A stretch of DNA of 34,575 nt from Burkholderiaceae bacterium (lineage in GTDB: Bacteria; Pseudomonadota; Gammaproteobacteria; Burkholderiales; Burkholderiaceae_E), in contig JAJPES010000042.1 of assembly GCA_021166725.1 (NCBI GenBank), positions 1-34,575 on the forward strand, given 5' to 3'. The notes under the pieces are model-generated. The model was not told where the DNA came from. It ran no database searches and saw only the letters and a program-made list of their open reading frames with translations. Of this stretch, positions 1 through 7,669 are shown one piece after another. Position 1 is the stretch's first letter. Each line of letters begins with the position of its first letter. The position numbers were made by a program, and so were the translations under genes.

Positions 1-116
1 AGGACGGCGTTGCAAATCCTCGCCATAGCTATTGCTATGGCTGCGGTTTGCGCCTTGCCCTGGGGCCGAATCCATCGCTTTCATCTTGTTGCGATACCTG
101 TGGGTCGGCGTACTAG
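1..116 (+). repeat. Palindromic hairpin element, copy A (left arm cut by window edge)
   Basis: This is the right half of a long palindrome of the same family as the copies at 113-282, 2767-2933 and 9235-9400. The dyad centre is a perfect 8-bp stem, GCCATAGC (22-29) with GCTATGGC (34-41), around the tetraloop TATT. It is flanked by the family core motifs GTTGC (9-13) and GCGCCTTG (near 51-58). The core aligns without gaps over 51 bases with the copy at 9.3 kb. The right end is CTAG at 113-116, which is also the left end of the next copy. By symmetry the missing left arm should extend about 53 bases before the window. I see no coding potential in it. Confidence 0.75.
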
Positions 117-282
117 GAGGCTGTCGGACTATGGGCAGGGGTCGCGCAGAGGGCGGCAGGGATGCAGTGCAAGGCGCGCGAACGCGTCGATACCGGGCGG
201 TATCGACGCGCCTTCGCGCAACGCGGCAATGCGCCCTGCCGTCCTCTGCGCGACCCCTGACCGTAGTCCGACAGCCTGCTAG
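113..282 (-). repeat. Palindromic hairpin element, copy B
   Basis: Imperfect palindrome of 170 bp with CTAG at both ends (113-116 and 279-282). The outer arms, about 52 bp (118-170 against 226-277), match with only a few mismatches. The centre is an 11-bp stem around a 4-base loop at 195-198. On the minus strand the centre reads GTTGC ... GCGCCTT, the same framework as the other copies. The arm sequence is unrelated to the arms of the other copies although length and architecture agree. It lies upstream of the hydrolase at 370. The length, intergenic position and palindromy recall ERIC elements, but the sequence is different. Confidence 0.8.
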
Positions 283-369
283 TGTAGGGCCTGTTCCGGT
301 GTCGATTCGAAGCGGTGCCGATGCGGGCAGTGCCTCAGGCTGCGCCCCTGTCGTCCGGAACGCCGCGCC

Positions 370-1233
370 ATGAAAGAACCGCAGTTGCGAACCGTCGGTT
401 GCATCAGCGTGCGCGGGCTGCACCAGCTCGCGTACTGGGAATGGCCGTCGCAGGCCGGCCCCTCAGCGCCCACGGTCGTCTGCGTGCACGGGCTCACGCG
501 CAACGGACGCGACTTCGATGCGCTGGCCGACCGCCTCTCGAGCAACTGGCGCGTGGTCTGTCCCGACATGATCGGCCGCGGTCGCTCCGATCGCGCGCCC
601 GATCCGATGCTCTACGTGCTGCCGCAATACCTCGCCGACTGCGTCACGCTGATCGCGCGGCTCGACGTCGAGCGCCTGGCGTGGGTCGGCACTTCCATGG
701 GTGGGCTGATGGGAATGATGCTGGCGGCGATGCCGGGCAATCCGATCGATCGGCTCGTGCTCAACGACATCGGACCGGTGCTCGATGCGGCCGGGCGCAG
801 CCGCATCGCCGAGTACGTCGGCGACGATCCGCAGTACGCCACGCGCGAGGCCGGCGTCGCCGACCTGCGCGAGCGCATGCGCAGCTTCGGTCCGCACACC
901 GACGAGCAGTTCGAACGGCTCGTGCGCCATTACCTCGTGCCACGCGGCGACGGCTGGGGCTTTCACTACGACCCGGCAATCGCCGTGCCGTTCAAGAACA
1001 TGCAGTTCGAGCCGCCCGATCTATGGCCGGTCTACGACGCCATCCACGTGCCCACGCTGCTGCTGCGCGGTGCCGACTCCGACCTGCTCAGCGCTGCCAC
1101 GGCCGCCGAGATGACGCGGCGCGGGCCGCGCGCGCGCGAGGTCGTCATTGCCGGCGTCGGTCACGCGCCGTCGATCATCGATCCCGCACAGGTCGATGCG
1201 GTCGAAGGCTTTCTCGACGAAGGCCGCGCATGA
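370..1233 (+). CDS. Alpha/beta-fold hydrolase
   Basis: Predicted cytoplasmic hydrolase of 287 residues with the alpha/beta-hydrolase fold; substrate unknown. Visible features are the oxyanion-hole motif VCVHGLTRNG near residue 37, the nucleophile elbow GTSMGG with Ser109, an acid Asp (D238 in RGADSDLL) and the catalytic His265 in GVGHAPS, so the triad is complete. There is no signal peptide. The gene overlaps the RidA gene by ATGA, suggesting translational coupling. It could be an esterase or a ring-cleavage-product hydrolase; the sequence alone does not decide. The start is the first ATG of the frame that leaves a normal N-terminus; no strong ribosome-binding site precedes it. Confidence 0.9.
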   Translation: MKEPQLRTVGCISVRGLHQLAYWEWPSQAGPSAPTVVCVHGLTRNGRDFDALADRLSSNWRVVCPDMIGRGRSDRAPDPMLYVLPQYLADCVTLIARLDVERLAWVGTSMGGLMGMMLAAMPGNPIDRLVLNDIGPVLDAAGRSRIAEYVGDDPQYATREAGVADLRERMRSFGPHTDEQFERLVRHYLVPRGDGWGFHYDPAIAVPFKNMQFEPPDLWPVYDAIHVPTLLLRGADSDLLSAATAAEMTRRGPRAREVVIAGVGHAPSIIDPAQVDAVEGFLDEGRA

Positions 1234-1607
1234 CGTCGCAGCCAAGCGGTGCAATCGTTCGCCTGCAGGTCGGACTGCGAATGTCGCAGGCGGTCTGTCA
1301 CGGCGGACTGACCTGGCTCGCGGGGCAGGTTGCGCAGGACGTCTCGCTCGATGTTTCCGGACAGACGCGGCAGGTGCTCGATGCGATCGATCGGCTGCTC
1401 GCACAGGCGGGCACCGACAAGGCGAGGATCCTGCAGGCGAACGTCTACCTCGCCGACATCTCCGACTTCGCCGCGATGAATGCGGTGTGGGATGCCTGGG
1501 TGCCGCAGGGGCACACGCCGGCGCGCGCGACGATCGAGGCCCGGCTCGCCGCGCCGGAGTATCGCGTCGAGATCCAGGTCGTCGCGGCGCTGGCCCGAGC
1601 CGGTTAG
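1230..1607 (+). CDS. RidA family (enamine/imine deaminase-like) protein
   Basis: Small protein of 125 residues of the RidA/YjgF family, which hydrolyses reactive enamines and imines released by PLP enzymes or forms related trimeric scaffolds. The family hallmark near the C-terminus is present: PARATIEA, with the conserved Arg, followed by YRVEIQVVA with the conserved Glu. The ATG overlaps the hydrolase stop codon (ATGA at 1230-1233), so the two are probably co-translated. The TAG stop at 1605-1607 lies in a short inverted repeat shared with the end of the convergent gene. It is a divergent RidA; activity is inferred from the family only. Confidence 0.88.
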   Translation: MTSQPSGAIVRLQVGLRMSQAVCHGGLTWLAGQVAQDVSLDVSGQTRQVLDAIDRLLAQAGTDKARILQANVYLADISDFAAMNAVWDAWVPQGHTPARATIEARLAAPEYRVEIQVVAALARAG

Positions 1608-1627
1608 TGCAGGCTTTCGTGCACTAG
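1604..1627. repeat. Short inverted repeat containing the stops of two convergent genes
   Basis: TAGTGCA (1605-1611) and TGCACTA (1620-1626) form a perfect 7-bp inverted repeat around an 8-base loop, closing with CTAG at 1624-1627. The plus-strand TAG ends the RidA gene and the minus-strand TAG ends the substrate-binding protein gene. The sequence resembles the end of the palindromic element at 9235 (CTAGTGCAG then TTTCG), so it may be a deletion remnant of that family. It may act as a weak bidirectional terminator; there is no T tract. Confidence 0.5.
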
Positions 1628-2664
1628 CGCCAGCCGACGCGGTCGATGATCCGCGTCGCGGTCACCTGCGCGCGGCCGATCGACGCGACCGGCAGCGGGT
1701 CGGCCTTGAACTCGCCGAGCGCCTCGAGCGCCGGGTTCGATTCCTTCACCGAAGGCACCACCGCCCATTCGTTGTTCGCATCGACGAAGTGACGCTGCGC
1801 TTCGTCGCTGGCCAGGTACTCGAGGAAGCGCACCGCGTCTGCGCGGTGCGGTGCATGCTTCGCCACGCCGGCGCCCGAGACGTTCACGTGCGTGCCGTAG
1901 CCCGCCTGGTTCGGCCACACGGCGCCGATCTTCGTCACCGCTGCGCGATCCTCGGGCTTGTCCGAGCGCATCAGCCGCGCCAGGTAGTAGCTGTTGGTGA
2001 GCGCCACGCCGCATTCGCCGGAAGCCACCGCGCGGATCTGGTCGGTGTCGCCGCCGCGCGGTTTGCGCGCGAAGTTCGCGACGACCCCTGCAGCCCATTC
2101 CTCGGCCTTCTGCTTGCCGTCGTGCTCGGACACGGCGCCGATCAGCGACAGCATGTACGGATGCGCGCCCGAACGCGTGCAGACCTTGCCTTTCAACTCG
2201 GGCCGCGCGAGGTCTTCGTAGTTCTGCACGAGTGCCGGATTCACGTTTTCCTTGTTGTAGACGATCATCCGCGCGCGCATCGAGAAACCGAACCATTCGC
2301 TGCCGGCGCCCTCGTCCCTGCCACGCAGGTTTTCCGGAATGCGCTTCTCGAGCGTGGTCGATTTCACCGGCTGGAACAATCCCTCGACCTGCGCCTTCCA
2401 CAGCCGCGCGGCATCGGCCAGCAGCACGACATCGGCCGGACTGTTCGCGCCTTCGTTGCGCAAGCGTTCGAGCAGCGCTTCGTCGCCGGCCTCGATGCGC
2501 TGGATGCGCACGCCCGTCTGCTTCGTGAATGCGTCGTACAACTGCTGGTCGCTCGCGTAATGGCGGGCGGAGTACAGGTTCAGCACCTTTTCCTGGGCGG
2601 ACGCCGAAGCGGCGACGGCCAGCAGCGCGCAGGCGGTGAGCGCGGAGAGGCGAATTCGATTCAT
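1624..2664 (-). CDS. Iron(III)-type ABC transporter substrate-binding protein
   Basis: Periplasmic binding protein of 346 residues with a Sec signal peptide ending near AAASASAQ (about residue 23). It resembles the FbpA/FutA class: a paired tyrosine motif NSYYLAR (Y226, Y227), Y136 in the IVYNKENVNP stretch and an N-terminal LYSARHY motif are the positions that bind ferric iron in that class. The start at 2664 was chosen because the longer frame would place about 69 low-quality residues before a perfect signal peptide. No permease or ATPase gene is adjacent, so it works with components encoded elsewhere. A Fur-like motif lies 71 bases upstream. Iron as ligand is inferred from the tyrosines. 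Confidence 0.9.
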   Translation of the reverse strand: MNRIRLSALTACALLAVAASASAQEKVLNLYSARHYASDQQLYDAFTKQTGVRIQRIEAGDEALLERLRNEGANSPADVVLLADAARLWKAQVEGLFQPVKSTTLEKRIPENLRGRDEGAGSEWFGFSMRARMIVYNKENVNPALVQNYEDLARPELKGKVCTRSGAHPYMLSLIGAVSEHDGKQKAEEWAAGVVANFARKPRGGDTDQIRAVASGECGVALTNSYYLARLMRSDKPEDRAAVTKIGAVWPNQAGYGTHVNVSGAGVAKHAPHRADAVRFLEYLASDEAQRHFVDANNEWAVVPSVKESNPALEALGEFKADPLPVASIGRAQVTATRIIDRVGWR

Positions 2665-2734
2665 TCGAGGCTTTCCGGATGAGTTGTGTGTACCGCGCAG
2701 CCGGGGGAGGCGGGCGGAAGGCGACACTAATCTA

Positions 2735-2753
2735 AACGAGACGAATTCGCAAT
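2735..2753 (-). promoter_or_regulatory. Candidate Fur box upstream of the iron-binding protein gene
   Basis: On the plus strand AACGAGACGAATTCGCAAT matches a common Fur-site form (AATGAGAATGATTCGCATT) at 14 of 19 positions. It overlaps a possible minus-strand promoter, with TTGCGA as a -35-like box and TAGTGT 17 bases on. Iron repression of a ferric-binding protein would be expected, which supports the reading, but this is a by-eye match to a degenerate motif. Confidence 0.4.
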
Positions 2754-2766
2754 GACGCGGATACGG

Positions 2767-2933
2767 CTCAGAACGTGTGAAGCAATCGGCCGTGCCCGGA
2801 AGGCACGTCGGAACGCGTCCGATCGAGGCGCAAAGCGCAGCCGTATCGGACGATACGGCGAGCATTTGCAACGAAGAGCGGGCGCGTTCCGGCGTGCAGG
2901 ACGGGCATGGACGATTGCTTTACACGTTCTCAG
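2767..2933 (-). repeat. Palindromic hairpin element, copy D
   Basis: Imperfect palindrome of about 167 bp. The outer arms begin AGAACGTGT at both ends and pair over about 54 bp with scattered mismatches. The dyad holds a perfect 8-bp stem, GCCGTATC with GATACGGC, around the 4-base loop at 2848-2851. Read on the minus strand the core is GTTGCAAAT ... TTTGCGCCT, matching the copies at 1-116 and 9235-9400. The ends are CTCA/TCAG rather than exact CTAG. Its right end overlaps the stop codon of the NlpC/P60 gene (TCA at 2930-2932 read in reverse). It fills most of the gap between two divergently transcribed minus-strand genes' control regions. Confidence 0.8.
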
Positions 2934-3505
2934 GGCGTGTACCGCGTTTCGAGCAGCGTCGGCGCAGGGGCCGTCGGTTCGGCCGCCGGCTCTGCCGCCG
3001 GATCGGGGGTGGCTACCCGTCGCGCGCCGTTGAAGCGCCGGGCCCAATAGCGCGAGCCGATCGACTCGACGCGTACGCGGCCGCCCGCCGACGGGGCGTG
3101 CACGAAGCGGTTCTCGCCGATGTAGATGCCCACGTGCGAGAACGCGCGGCGTAGCGTGTTGAAGAAGACGAGGTCGCCGGGTTGGAGTGCGTCGCGCGCT
3201 ACCGCCGTTCCGGTGCGGCTCATCTCCTCGGCGCGGCGCGGCAGCGCGAAGCCGAGCGCCTGGTCGAAGACGTGCTGGACGAGTCCGCTGCAGTCGAGCC
3301 CGGTGTCGGGTGAAGTGCCGCCGAAGCGATAGCGCACCCCGATCAGCGACAGCGAATGCAGCACCAGTTGCCGGCCGGCGCCCGCGGGTTCGGCAGCCTG
3401 CTTGTCCGCGAGTTGCGTCGCCCGCGCGGGGGAGCCGGTGCCGAGGCCTGCCGCGAAGAGCACGGCGACAAAGCAGGCGACGGCGACAGGGCGGCTCCTC
3501 GGCAT
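2930..3505 (-). CDS. NlpC/P60 family cell-wall hydrolase
   Basis: Predicted exported peptidoglycan endopeptidase of 191 residues. A signal peptide covers about residues 1-29 (hydrophobic VAVACFVAVLFAAGLG, then ARA). The NlpC/P60 domain follows with Cys72 in GLDCSGLVQHVF, His124 in FSHVGIYIG and His136 in RFVHAPS, the expected catalytic set; such enzymes cut D-Glu to diamino acid bonds in stem peptides. The C-terminus is a Pro/Ala-rich tail. The start at 3505 sits directly before the signal peptide; the frame stays open further upstream but into the prpE promoter and gene. It is divergent from prpE, with 96 bases between the starts. Confidence 0.9.
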   Translation of the reverse strand: MPRSRPVAVACFVAVLFAAGLGTGSPARATQLADKQAAEPAGAGRQLVLHSLSLIGVRYRFGGTSPDTGLDCSGLVQHVFDQALGFALPRRAEEMSRTGTAVARDALQPGDLVFFNTLRRAFSHVGIYIGENRFVHAPSAGGRVRVESIGSRYWARRFNGARRVATPDPAAEPAAEPTAPAPTLLETRYTP

Positions 3506-3565
3506 GCGCGGCAGGGTAGAGAACAGCCACGGCGCTGTCAAAGCCGACGATCGGATGGGCCGAAG

Positions 3566-3596
3566 TAGAATGGCCCGGACACCGGTTCGGAGGAGG
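3566..3596 (+). promoter_or_regulatory. -10 box and ribosome-binding site of prpE
   Basis: TAGAAT at 3566-3571 is a good -10 hexamer. AGGAGG at 3591-3596 is a strong ribosome-binding site 5 bases before the ATG at 3602, and it fixes that start. I could not find a convincing -35 box at normal spacing. Confidence 0.5.
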
Positions 3597-3601
3597 ATCT
3601 C

Positions 3602-5515
3602 ATGGCTGCACAAGGGGCAACGCCGTCGTTGAAGGAGGTTCACGAACGGTCGATCCGCGATCGCGAGTCCTTCTGGGCCGAGCAGGCGCAGCTCATCGAC
3701 TGGAAGGAACCCTTCGGGCAGGTGCTCGACTACTCGCGTCCGCCCTTCACGCGCTGGTTCGTCGGCGGCCGCACGAACCTTTGTCACAACGCAGTCGATC
3801 GCCATCTACCCACGCGCGCCGACCAGCCTGCGCTGATCTACGAATCCACCGAGGTCGACGTCTCTCGCGTCTACACCTTCGCCGAACTGCAGCGCGAGGT
3901 CGTGCGCATGGCGGCGGTGATGCGTTCGCTGGGGGTGGGCCGCGGCGATCGGGTGATCCTCTACATGCCGATGATTCCCGAGGCGGTGTTCGCCATGCTC
4001 GCCTGCGCGCGCATCGGCGCGATCCACTCGGTGGTCTTCGGCGGCTTCGCTTCGCACAGCCTCGCCAGCCGCATCGACGACGCCGAGCCGGCGCTCGTCG
4101 TCAGCGCCGATGCGGGTTCGCGTGCAGGCAAGGTCATCGAGTACAAGCCGTTGCTCGATGCGGCGTTGAAGCTTGCCAGCCGCGCGCCCGACAAGGTGCT
4201 GATCGTCGACCGCAAACTCGCGCCTTTCGAGCGCGTGGCGGGGCGCGACGAAGACTATGCGACGTTGCGCGATCGGCATCTCGACGACGACGTGCCGATC
4301 GAGTGGCTCGAGTCGAACGAGGTGAGCTACACGCTGTACACCTCGGGCACCACCGGAACGCCGAAGGGAGTGCAGCGCGACGTCGGCGGTCATGCGGTGG
4401 CACTGGCCGCGTCGATGAAATACATCTTCTGCGGCAACGCCGGCGAGACCTACTTCTCCACCAGCGACATCGGCTGGGTGGTCGGACACTCGTACATCGT
4501 CTATGGCCCGCTGATCGCCGGCATGGCAACCATCCTCTACGAGGGAACGCCGCTGCGTCCCGACCCGGGCATCCTGTGGGGCCTGGTAGAGAAGCACCGC
4601 GTCAGCGTGATGTTCTCGGCGCCCACCGCGATCCGCGTGCTGAAGAAGCAGGATCCGTCCTGGCTCACGAAATACGACCTGTCGTCGCTGCGCGCGCTGT
4701 TCCTCGCCGGCGAGCCGCTGGACGAACCCACCGCGCGCTGGATCGCCGAGGCGATCGGCAAGCCGATCATCGACAACTACTGGCAGACCGAGACCGGCTG
4801 GCCCATTCTCACCGTCGCGCACGGGATCGAGAAGACCGAGCCGCGCCTGGGTTCGCCGGGGATGGCGATGTACGGCTACGACCTGCGCCTGCTCGACGAG
4901 CGCACCGGCGAAGAGGTCGGCAACAACGAGAAGGGCGTCGTCGCGGTGATTCCGCCGCTGCCGCCCGGCTGCATGCAGACCGTCTGGCGCAACGACGATC
5001 GCTTCGTCCAGACCTATTTCTCGACCGTGCCCGGCCGGCTCGCCTATTCGACCTTCGATTGGGGCATCCGCGACGACGACGGCTACTACTTCATCCTCGG
5101 GCGAACCGACGACGTCATCAACGTTGCCGGCCATCGCCTGGGCACGCGCGAGATCGAGGAGACGCTGTCGAGCCACCCCGCGGTGGCCGAGTGCGCGGTG
5201 GTCGGGGTTGCCGACTCGCTGAAAGGGCAGGTCGCCACCGCGTTCGTCGTGCTGAAGGATCCGACGAAGGCAGCCGACGCGAACGCATCGCTGGCACTCG
5301 AAGGGGAAATGATGGCCACCGTCGACAAGCGACTCGGTGCCATCGCTCGACCGAACCGCGTGCACTTCGTGACGATGCTGCCCAAGACTCGCTCGGGCAA
5401 GGTGTTGCGCCGCTCGATCCAGGCGCTGTGCGAACGCCGCGACCCGGGCGACCTGACCACCATCGAGGATCCGGGCGCGCTCGACCAGGTGCGACACGCC
5501 GTGGGCGCTGGCTGA
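3602..5515 (+). CDS. prpE: Propionyl-CoA synthetase (PrpE-like)
   Basis: Acyl-adenylate-forming enzyme of 637 residues that converts propionate, ATP and CoA into propionyl-CoA. It has the N-terminal ACS-type domain with FTRWFVGGRTN, the phosphate loop TSGTTGTPKG near residue 247, the acyl-pocket region NYWQTETGWP, the hinge GRTDDVINVAGHRLGT and the C-terminal PKTRSGKVLRR with the catalytic (and in relatives acetylated) lysine. PrpE rather than Acs is favoured by NYWQTETGWP and the shorter central region, compared with the true Acs in this window at 9520. It stands apart from any methylcitrate-cycle genes, so a role as a general short-chain acyl-CoA synthetase is possible. Confidence 0.92.
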   Translation: MAAQGATPSLKEVHERSIRDRESFWAEQAQLIDWKEPFGQVLDYSRPPFTRWFVGGRTNLCHNAVDRHLPTRADQPALIYESTEVDVSRVYTFAELQREVVRMAAVMRSLGVGRGDRVILYMPMIPEAVFAMLACARIGAIHSVVFGGFASHSLASRIDDAEPALVVSADAGSRAGKVIEYKPLLDAALKLASRAPDKVLIVDRKLAPFERVAGRDEDYATLRDRHLDDDVPIEWLESNEVSYTLYTSGTTGTPKGVQRDVGGHAVALAASMKYIFCGNAGETYFSTSDIGWVVGHSYIVYGPLIAGMATILYEGTPLRPDPGILWGLVEKHRVSVMFSAPTAIRVLKKQDPSWLTKYDLSSLRALFLAGEPLDEPTARWIAEAIGKPIIDNYWQTETGWPILTVAHGIEKTEPRLGSPGMAMYGYDLRLLDERTGEEVGNNEKGVVAVIPPLPPGCMQTVWRNDDRFVQTYFSTVPGRLAYSTFDWGIRDDDGYYFILGRTDDVINVAGHRLGTREIEETLSSHPAVAECAVVGVADSLKGQVATAFVVLKDPTKAADANASLALEGEMMATVDKRLGAIARPNRVHFVTMLPKTRSGKVLRRSIQALCERRDPGDLTTIEDPGALDQVRHAVGAG

Positions 5516-5530
5516 TCGCACTGCGCCCGC

Positions 5531-6388
5531 ATGCCGTATGCCGAGCTAGCGCTCGCCGCCCGGCGCAGCGTCGAGTTCCTGCTGCTGCCTCCGGCGACGC
5601 CGCTGCTGCTGGTGGCGATCGGGCTCGCGGTGTCGGTGCGCCGGCCGCGCGCAGGGCGCATCGTCGCCACGGTCGGGCTCGCGCTGGCGCTGCTGCTGTC
5701 GTCGCAGGTCGTCGGCCAGTGGCTGATCGGCACGATCGAGCGAGGTGCGGGCGAGGCGCTGGGCGAGCGCGAGCTGCGCGCGCTGCTCGGCCGACCCGAT
5801 CCGCCGACCGCGATCGTCATTCTCGCCGGCGGCACGCGTTTCGATGCGCGCGAGCGACCCGATGCCGAGCGGCCGAATGCGCGCACCACCGAGCGCGTGT
5901 TGTACGGCGCGTGGGTGGCGCGGATCACGCGCCTTCCGGTGCTCGTGAGCGGTGGCAAGCCGTATCCGGAGCGCAGTGCCGAGGCGGTGCTGATGAAGCG
6001 CCTGCTCGAGCAGCGGCTCGCGACGCCGGTGCGCTGGGTCGAAGATCGATCGCGCGATACCGAAGGCAACGCGCACGAGTCGGCGAAACTGCTGCTGCCT
6101 GCGCATCGGCGGATCCTGCTCGTCACTCACGCCTATCACATGCCGCGTGCGCTACGCGCGTTCGAGCGCGCGGGCCTGAAGCCCGTTCCGGCGCCGCACG
6201 GCTTTCTCGGCACGCCGAGCCCCGACAGCCTGCTGGGCTGGCTGCCGAGCGCGTCGGGCGTCGAAACGAACTGGCTTGCCGCGCACGAAGGCATCGGCGG
6301 ACTGTGGTACCGATGGCGGGCCGAATGGAATGCGTCGGCGCCGGTGCTGACCGACGTCATCGACAAGGGGAGGGAATGGCTGCCATGA
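5531..6388 (+). CDS. YdcF/ElyC-like (DUF218) membrane protein
   Basis: Membrane-anchored protein of 285 residues. Two hydrophobic segments near residues 17-34 and 42-62 precede a DUF218 domain, recognisable by AIVILAGGTRFDA, the ARTTERVLYGA stretch, VSGGKPYPE, the charged EDRSRDTEGNAHES and LVTHAYHMPRALRAF. E. coli relatives are ElyC, implicated in envelope and peptidoglycan homeostasis, and YdcF. The gene starts 15 bases after prpE and overlaps the next gene by ATGA, so it may be expressed from the prpE promoter. The exact function is unknown. Confidence 0.85.
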   Translation: MPYAELALAARRSVEFLLLPPATPLLLVAIGLAVSVRRPRAGRIVATVGLALALLLSSQVVGQWLIGTIERGAGEALGERELRALLGRPDPPTAIVILAGGTRFDARERPDAERPNARTTERVLYGAWVARITRLPVLVSGGKPYPERSAEAVLMKRLLEQRLATPVRWVEDRSRDTEGNAHESAKLLLPAHRRILLVTHAYHMPRALRAFERAGLKPVPAPHGFLGTPSPDSLLGWLPSASGVETNWLAAHEGIGGLWYRWRAEWNASAPVLTDVIDKGREWLP

Positions 6389-6792
6389 AGACGAAACCAA
6401 TGCTCGAAGCGGTCGAGGCGAAGGCGATCGGCGAGGCCGCGCAGGCCGAAGCCGCACGAAATGGCTGGGCGGTTTCGATCGCCGTCGTCGACGACGGCGG
6501 GCACCTGTTGTGGTTGCAGCGGTTGGACGGCGCCGCGCCGATCTCGGCGCAGATCTGCCAGCACAAGGCGCGCACCGCCGCACTCGGCCGGCGCGAATCG
6601 CGGCTCTACGAAGAAAGCATCAACGGTGGACGCTTCGCGTTCCTGTCGGTGCCGCTCGAGGGCATGCTCGAGGGCGGCGTGCCGATCGTCGTCGACGGGC
6701 AGTGCGTGGGCGCGGTGGGCGTCTCGGGCGTGAAGTCGAGCGACGACGTGCGCATCGCGCGCGCCGGCATCGACGCGCTCGATTCCCGCTAG
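6385..6792 (+). CDS. GlcG/HbpS family heme-binding-like protein
   Basis: Protein of 135 residues of the GlcG/HbpS family (DUF336). Visible family features are SIAVVDDGGHLLWLQRLDGA, the ARTAALGR helix and the glycine-rich GGVPIVVDGQCVGAVGVSG. Some relatives bind heme; others stand next to glycolate or diol genes with unknown roles. I chose ATG 6385 over ATG 6376 because the GGGGAGGG sequence at 6367-6374 is then about 10 bases away and the start overlaps the upstream stop (ATGA). The TAG stop at 6790-6792 forms CTAG with the convergent coaX stop, a 4-base overlap. Confidence 0.85.
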   Translation: MKTKPMLEAVEAKAIGEAAQAEAARNGWAVSIAVVDDGGHLLWLQRLDGAAPISAQICQHKARTAALGRRESRLYEESINGGRFAFLSVPLEGMLEGGVPIVVDGQCVGAVGVSGVKSSDDVRIARAGIDALDSR

Positions 6793-7616
6793 TTTGGCTC
6801 GTCGCGGACGTTCGTCTCGCCGCGCGTCTCGGGCTGCGGCGCGGCCGGCGGCGCGAGCGACGCGGCGATCTGGTAGAGCCCCTCGAGCACCAGATGCTCG
6901 TGGTATACGAAGTCGATCGTCAGTCGCGGCCCCAGGGTGCGCGCTGCGCCGCCCGAGAGGATGCAGCGCAGGTCGGGGTGATGTCGCTTGTGCAGGAAGA
7001 ACAGCCGTTCGACGGCGCCGGCCTGCGCGTGCATGCACCCCGATGCGATCGCGTCGACCGTCTGCCGCGGATAGTCGATGTAGTCGCCCTGCGCGTCGGG
7101 CAGCGTTGCCGTGTTCTGGTGCAGCGCGCGCACCATCAGCCCGAGCCCCGGCATGATTCCGCCGCCGAGGAAATTCCCGTCGGCGGTGAGCAGATCCATC
7201 GTCGTCGCCGTGCCGCAGACGACGACGAGCGCCGCGCGCTCGCCGAGCAGCGCGCGCGCGCCGATCAGCGCCGCCCATCGGTCGCAGCCGAGGGCCGCCG
7301 GATTCAGATAGCCGTTCTTCACGCCGCATTGCTCGGGGCGCGAGACGATCCAGTGCGCTTCCGGCGCATCGGGCCACACCTCGAGCGCGCGCAACACCGG
7401 GTTGACCACCGCGGTGCCGGCGACGTTGGAGATCACGACGGCGTCGGGCAGCGGCTGTCGGCGCCACTCCTTCGTGACCATCGAGATCTCCTCGAGCAGC
7501 ACGCGTCCCGAGGCGATCGTGCGCTCGTGCGCGAGCGAGCGGGCGCCGGGCGTGGCACGCGAATACGTTCCCCACTTCAGGAACGTGTTGCCGATATCGA
7601 TGAGCAGGTAGGCCAT
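6789..7616 (-). CDS. coaX: Type III pantothenate kinase
   Basis: Enzyme of 275 residues that phosphorylates pantothenate, the first step of coenzyme A synthesis. CoaX is the ASKHA-fold type that needs a monovalent cation. Seen in sequence: the N-terminal phosphate motif LLIDIGNTFLKWG, the pantothenate-site block GYLNPAALGCDRWAALIGA, the CGTATTMDLL motif and the GGGIMPGLGLM stretch. The ATG at 7616 directly precedes LLIDIGNT, so the upstream open frame is not real. It follows the fumarase gene on the same strand after about 53 bases. No good ribosome-binding site is visible. CoA synthesis fits the neighbouring acyl-CoA synthetases. Confidence 0.95.
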   Translation of the reverse strand: MAYLLIDIGNTFLKWGTYSRATPGARSLAHERTIASGRVLLEEISMVTKEWRRQPLPDAVVISNVAGTAVVNPVLRALEVWPDAPEAHWIVSRPEQCGVKNGYLNPAALGCDRWAALIGARALLGERAALVVVCGTATTMDLLTADGNFLGGGIMPGLGLMVRALHQNTATLPDAQGDYIDYPRQTVDAIASGCMHAQAGAVERLFFLHKRHHPDLRCILSGGAARTLGPRLTIDFVYHEHLVLEGLYQIAASLAPPAAPQPETRGETNVRDEPN

Positions 7617-7669
7617 GAGGAGGGTCGCGCGTTGCGCGGCACGGTCGGGCCCGGCGGGCCGTCGCCGGG

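Noticed and set aside
1..282. Interpreting palindromes A and B as rho-independent terminators
   Set aside because: They are 166-170 bp long, lack T tracts, and recur elsewhere between divergent genes, where terminators are not expected.
3781..6792. A 1003-codon frame across prpE and ydcF
   Set aside because: Only its last part is real (the GlcG-like gene from 6385); the rest is low-complexity shadow of prpE and ydcF.
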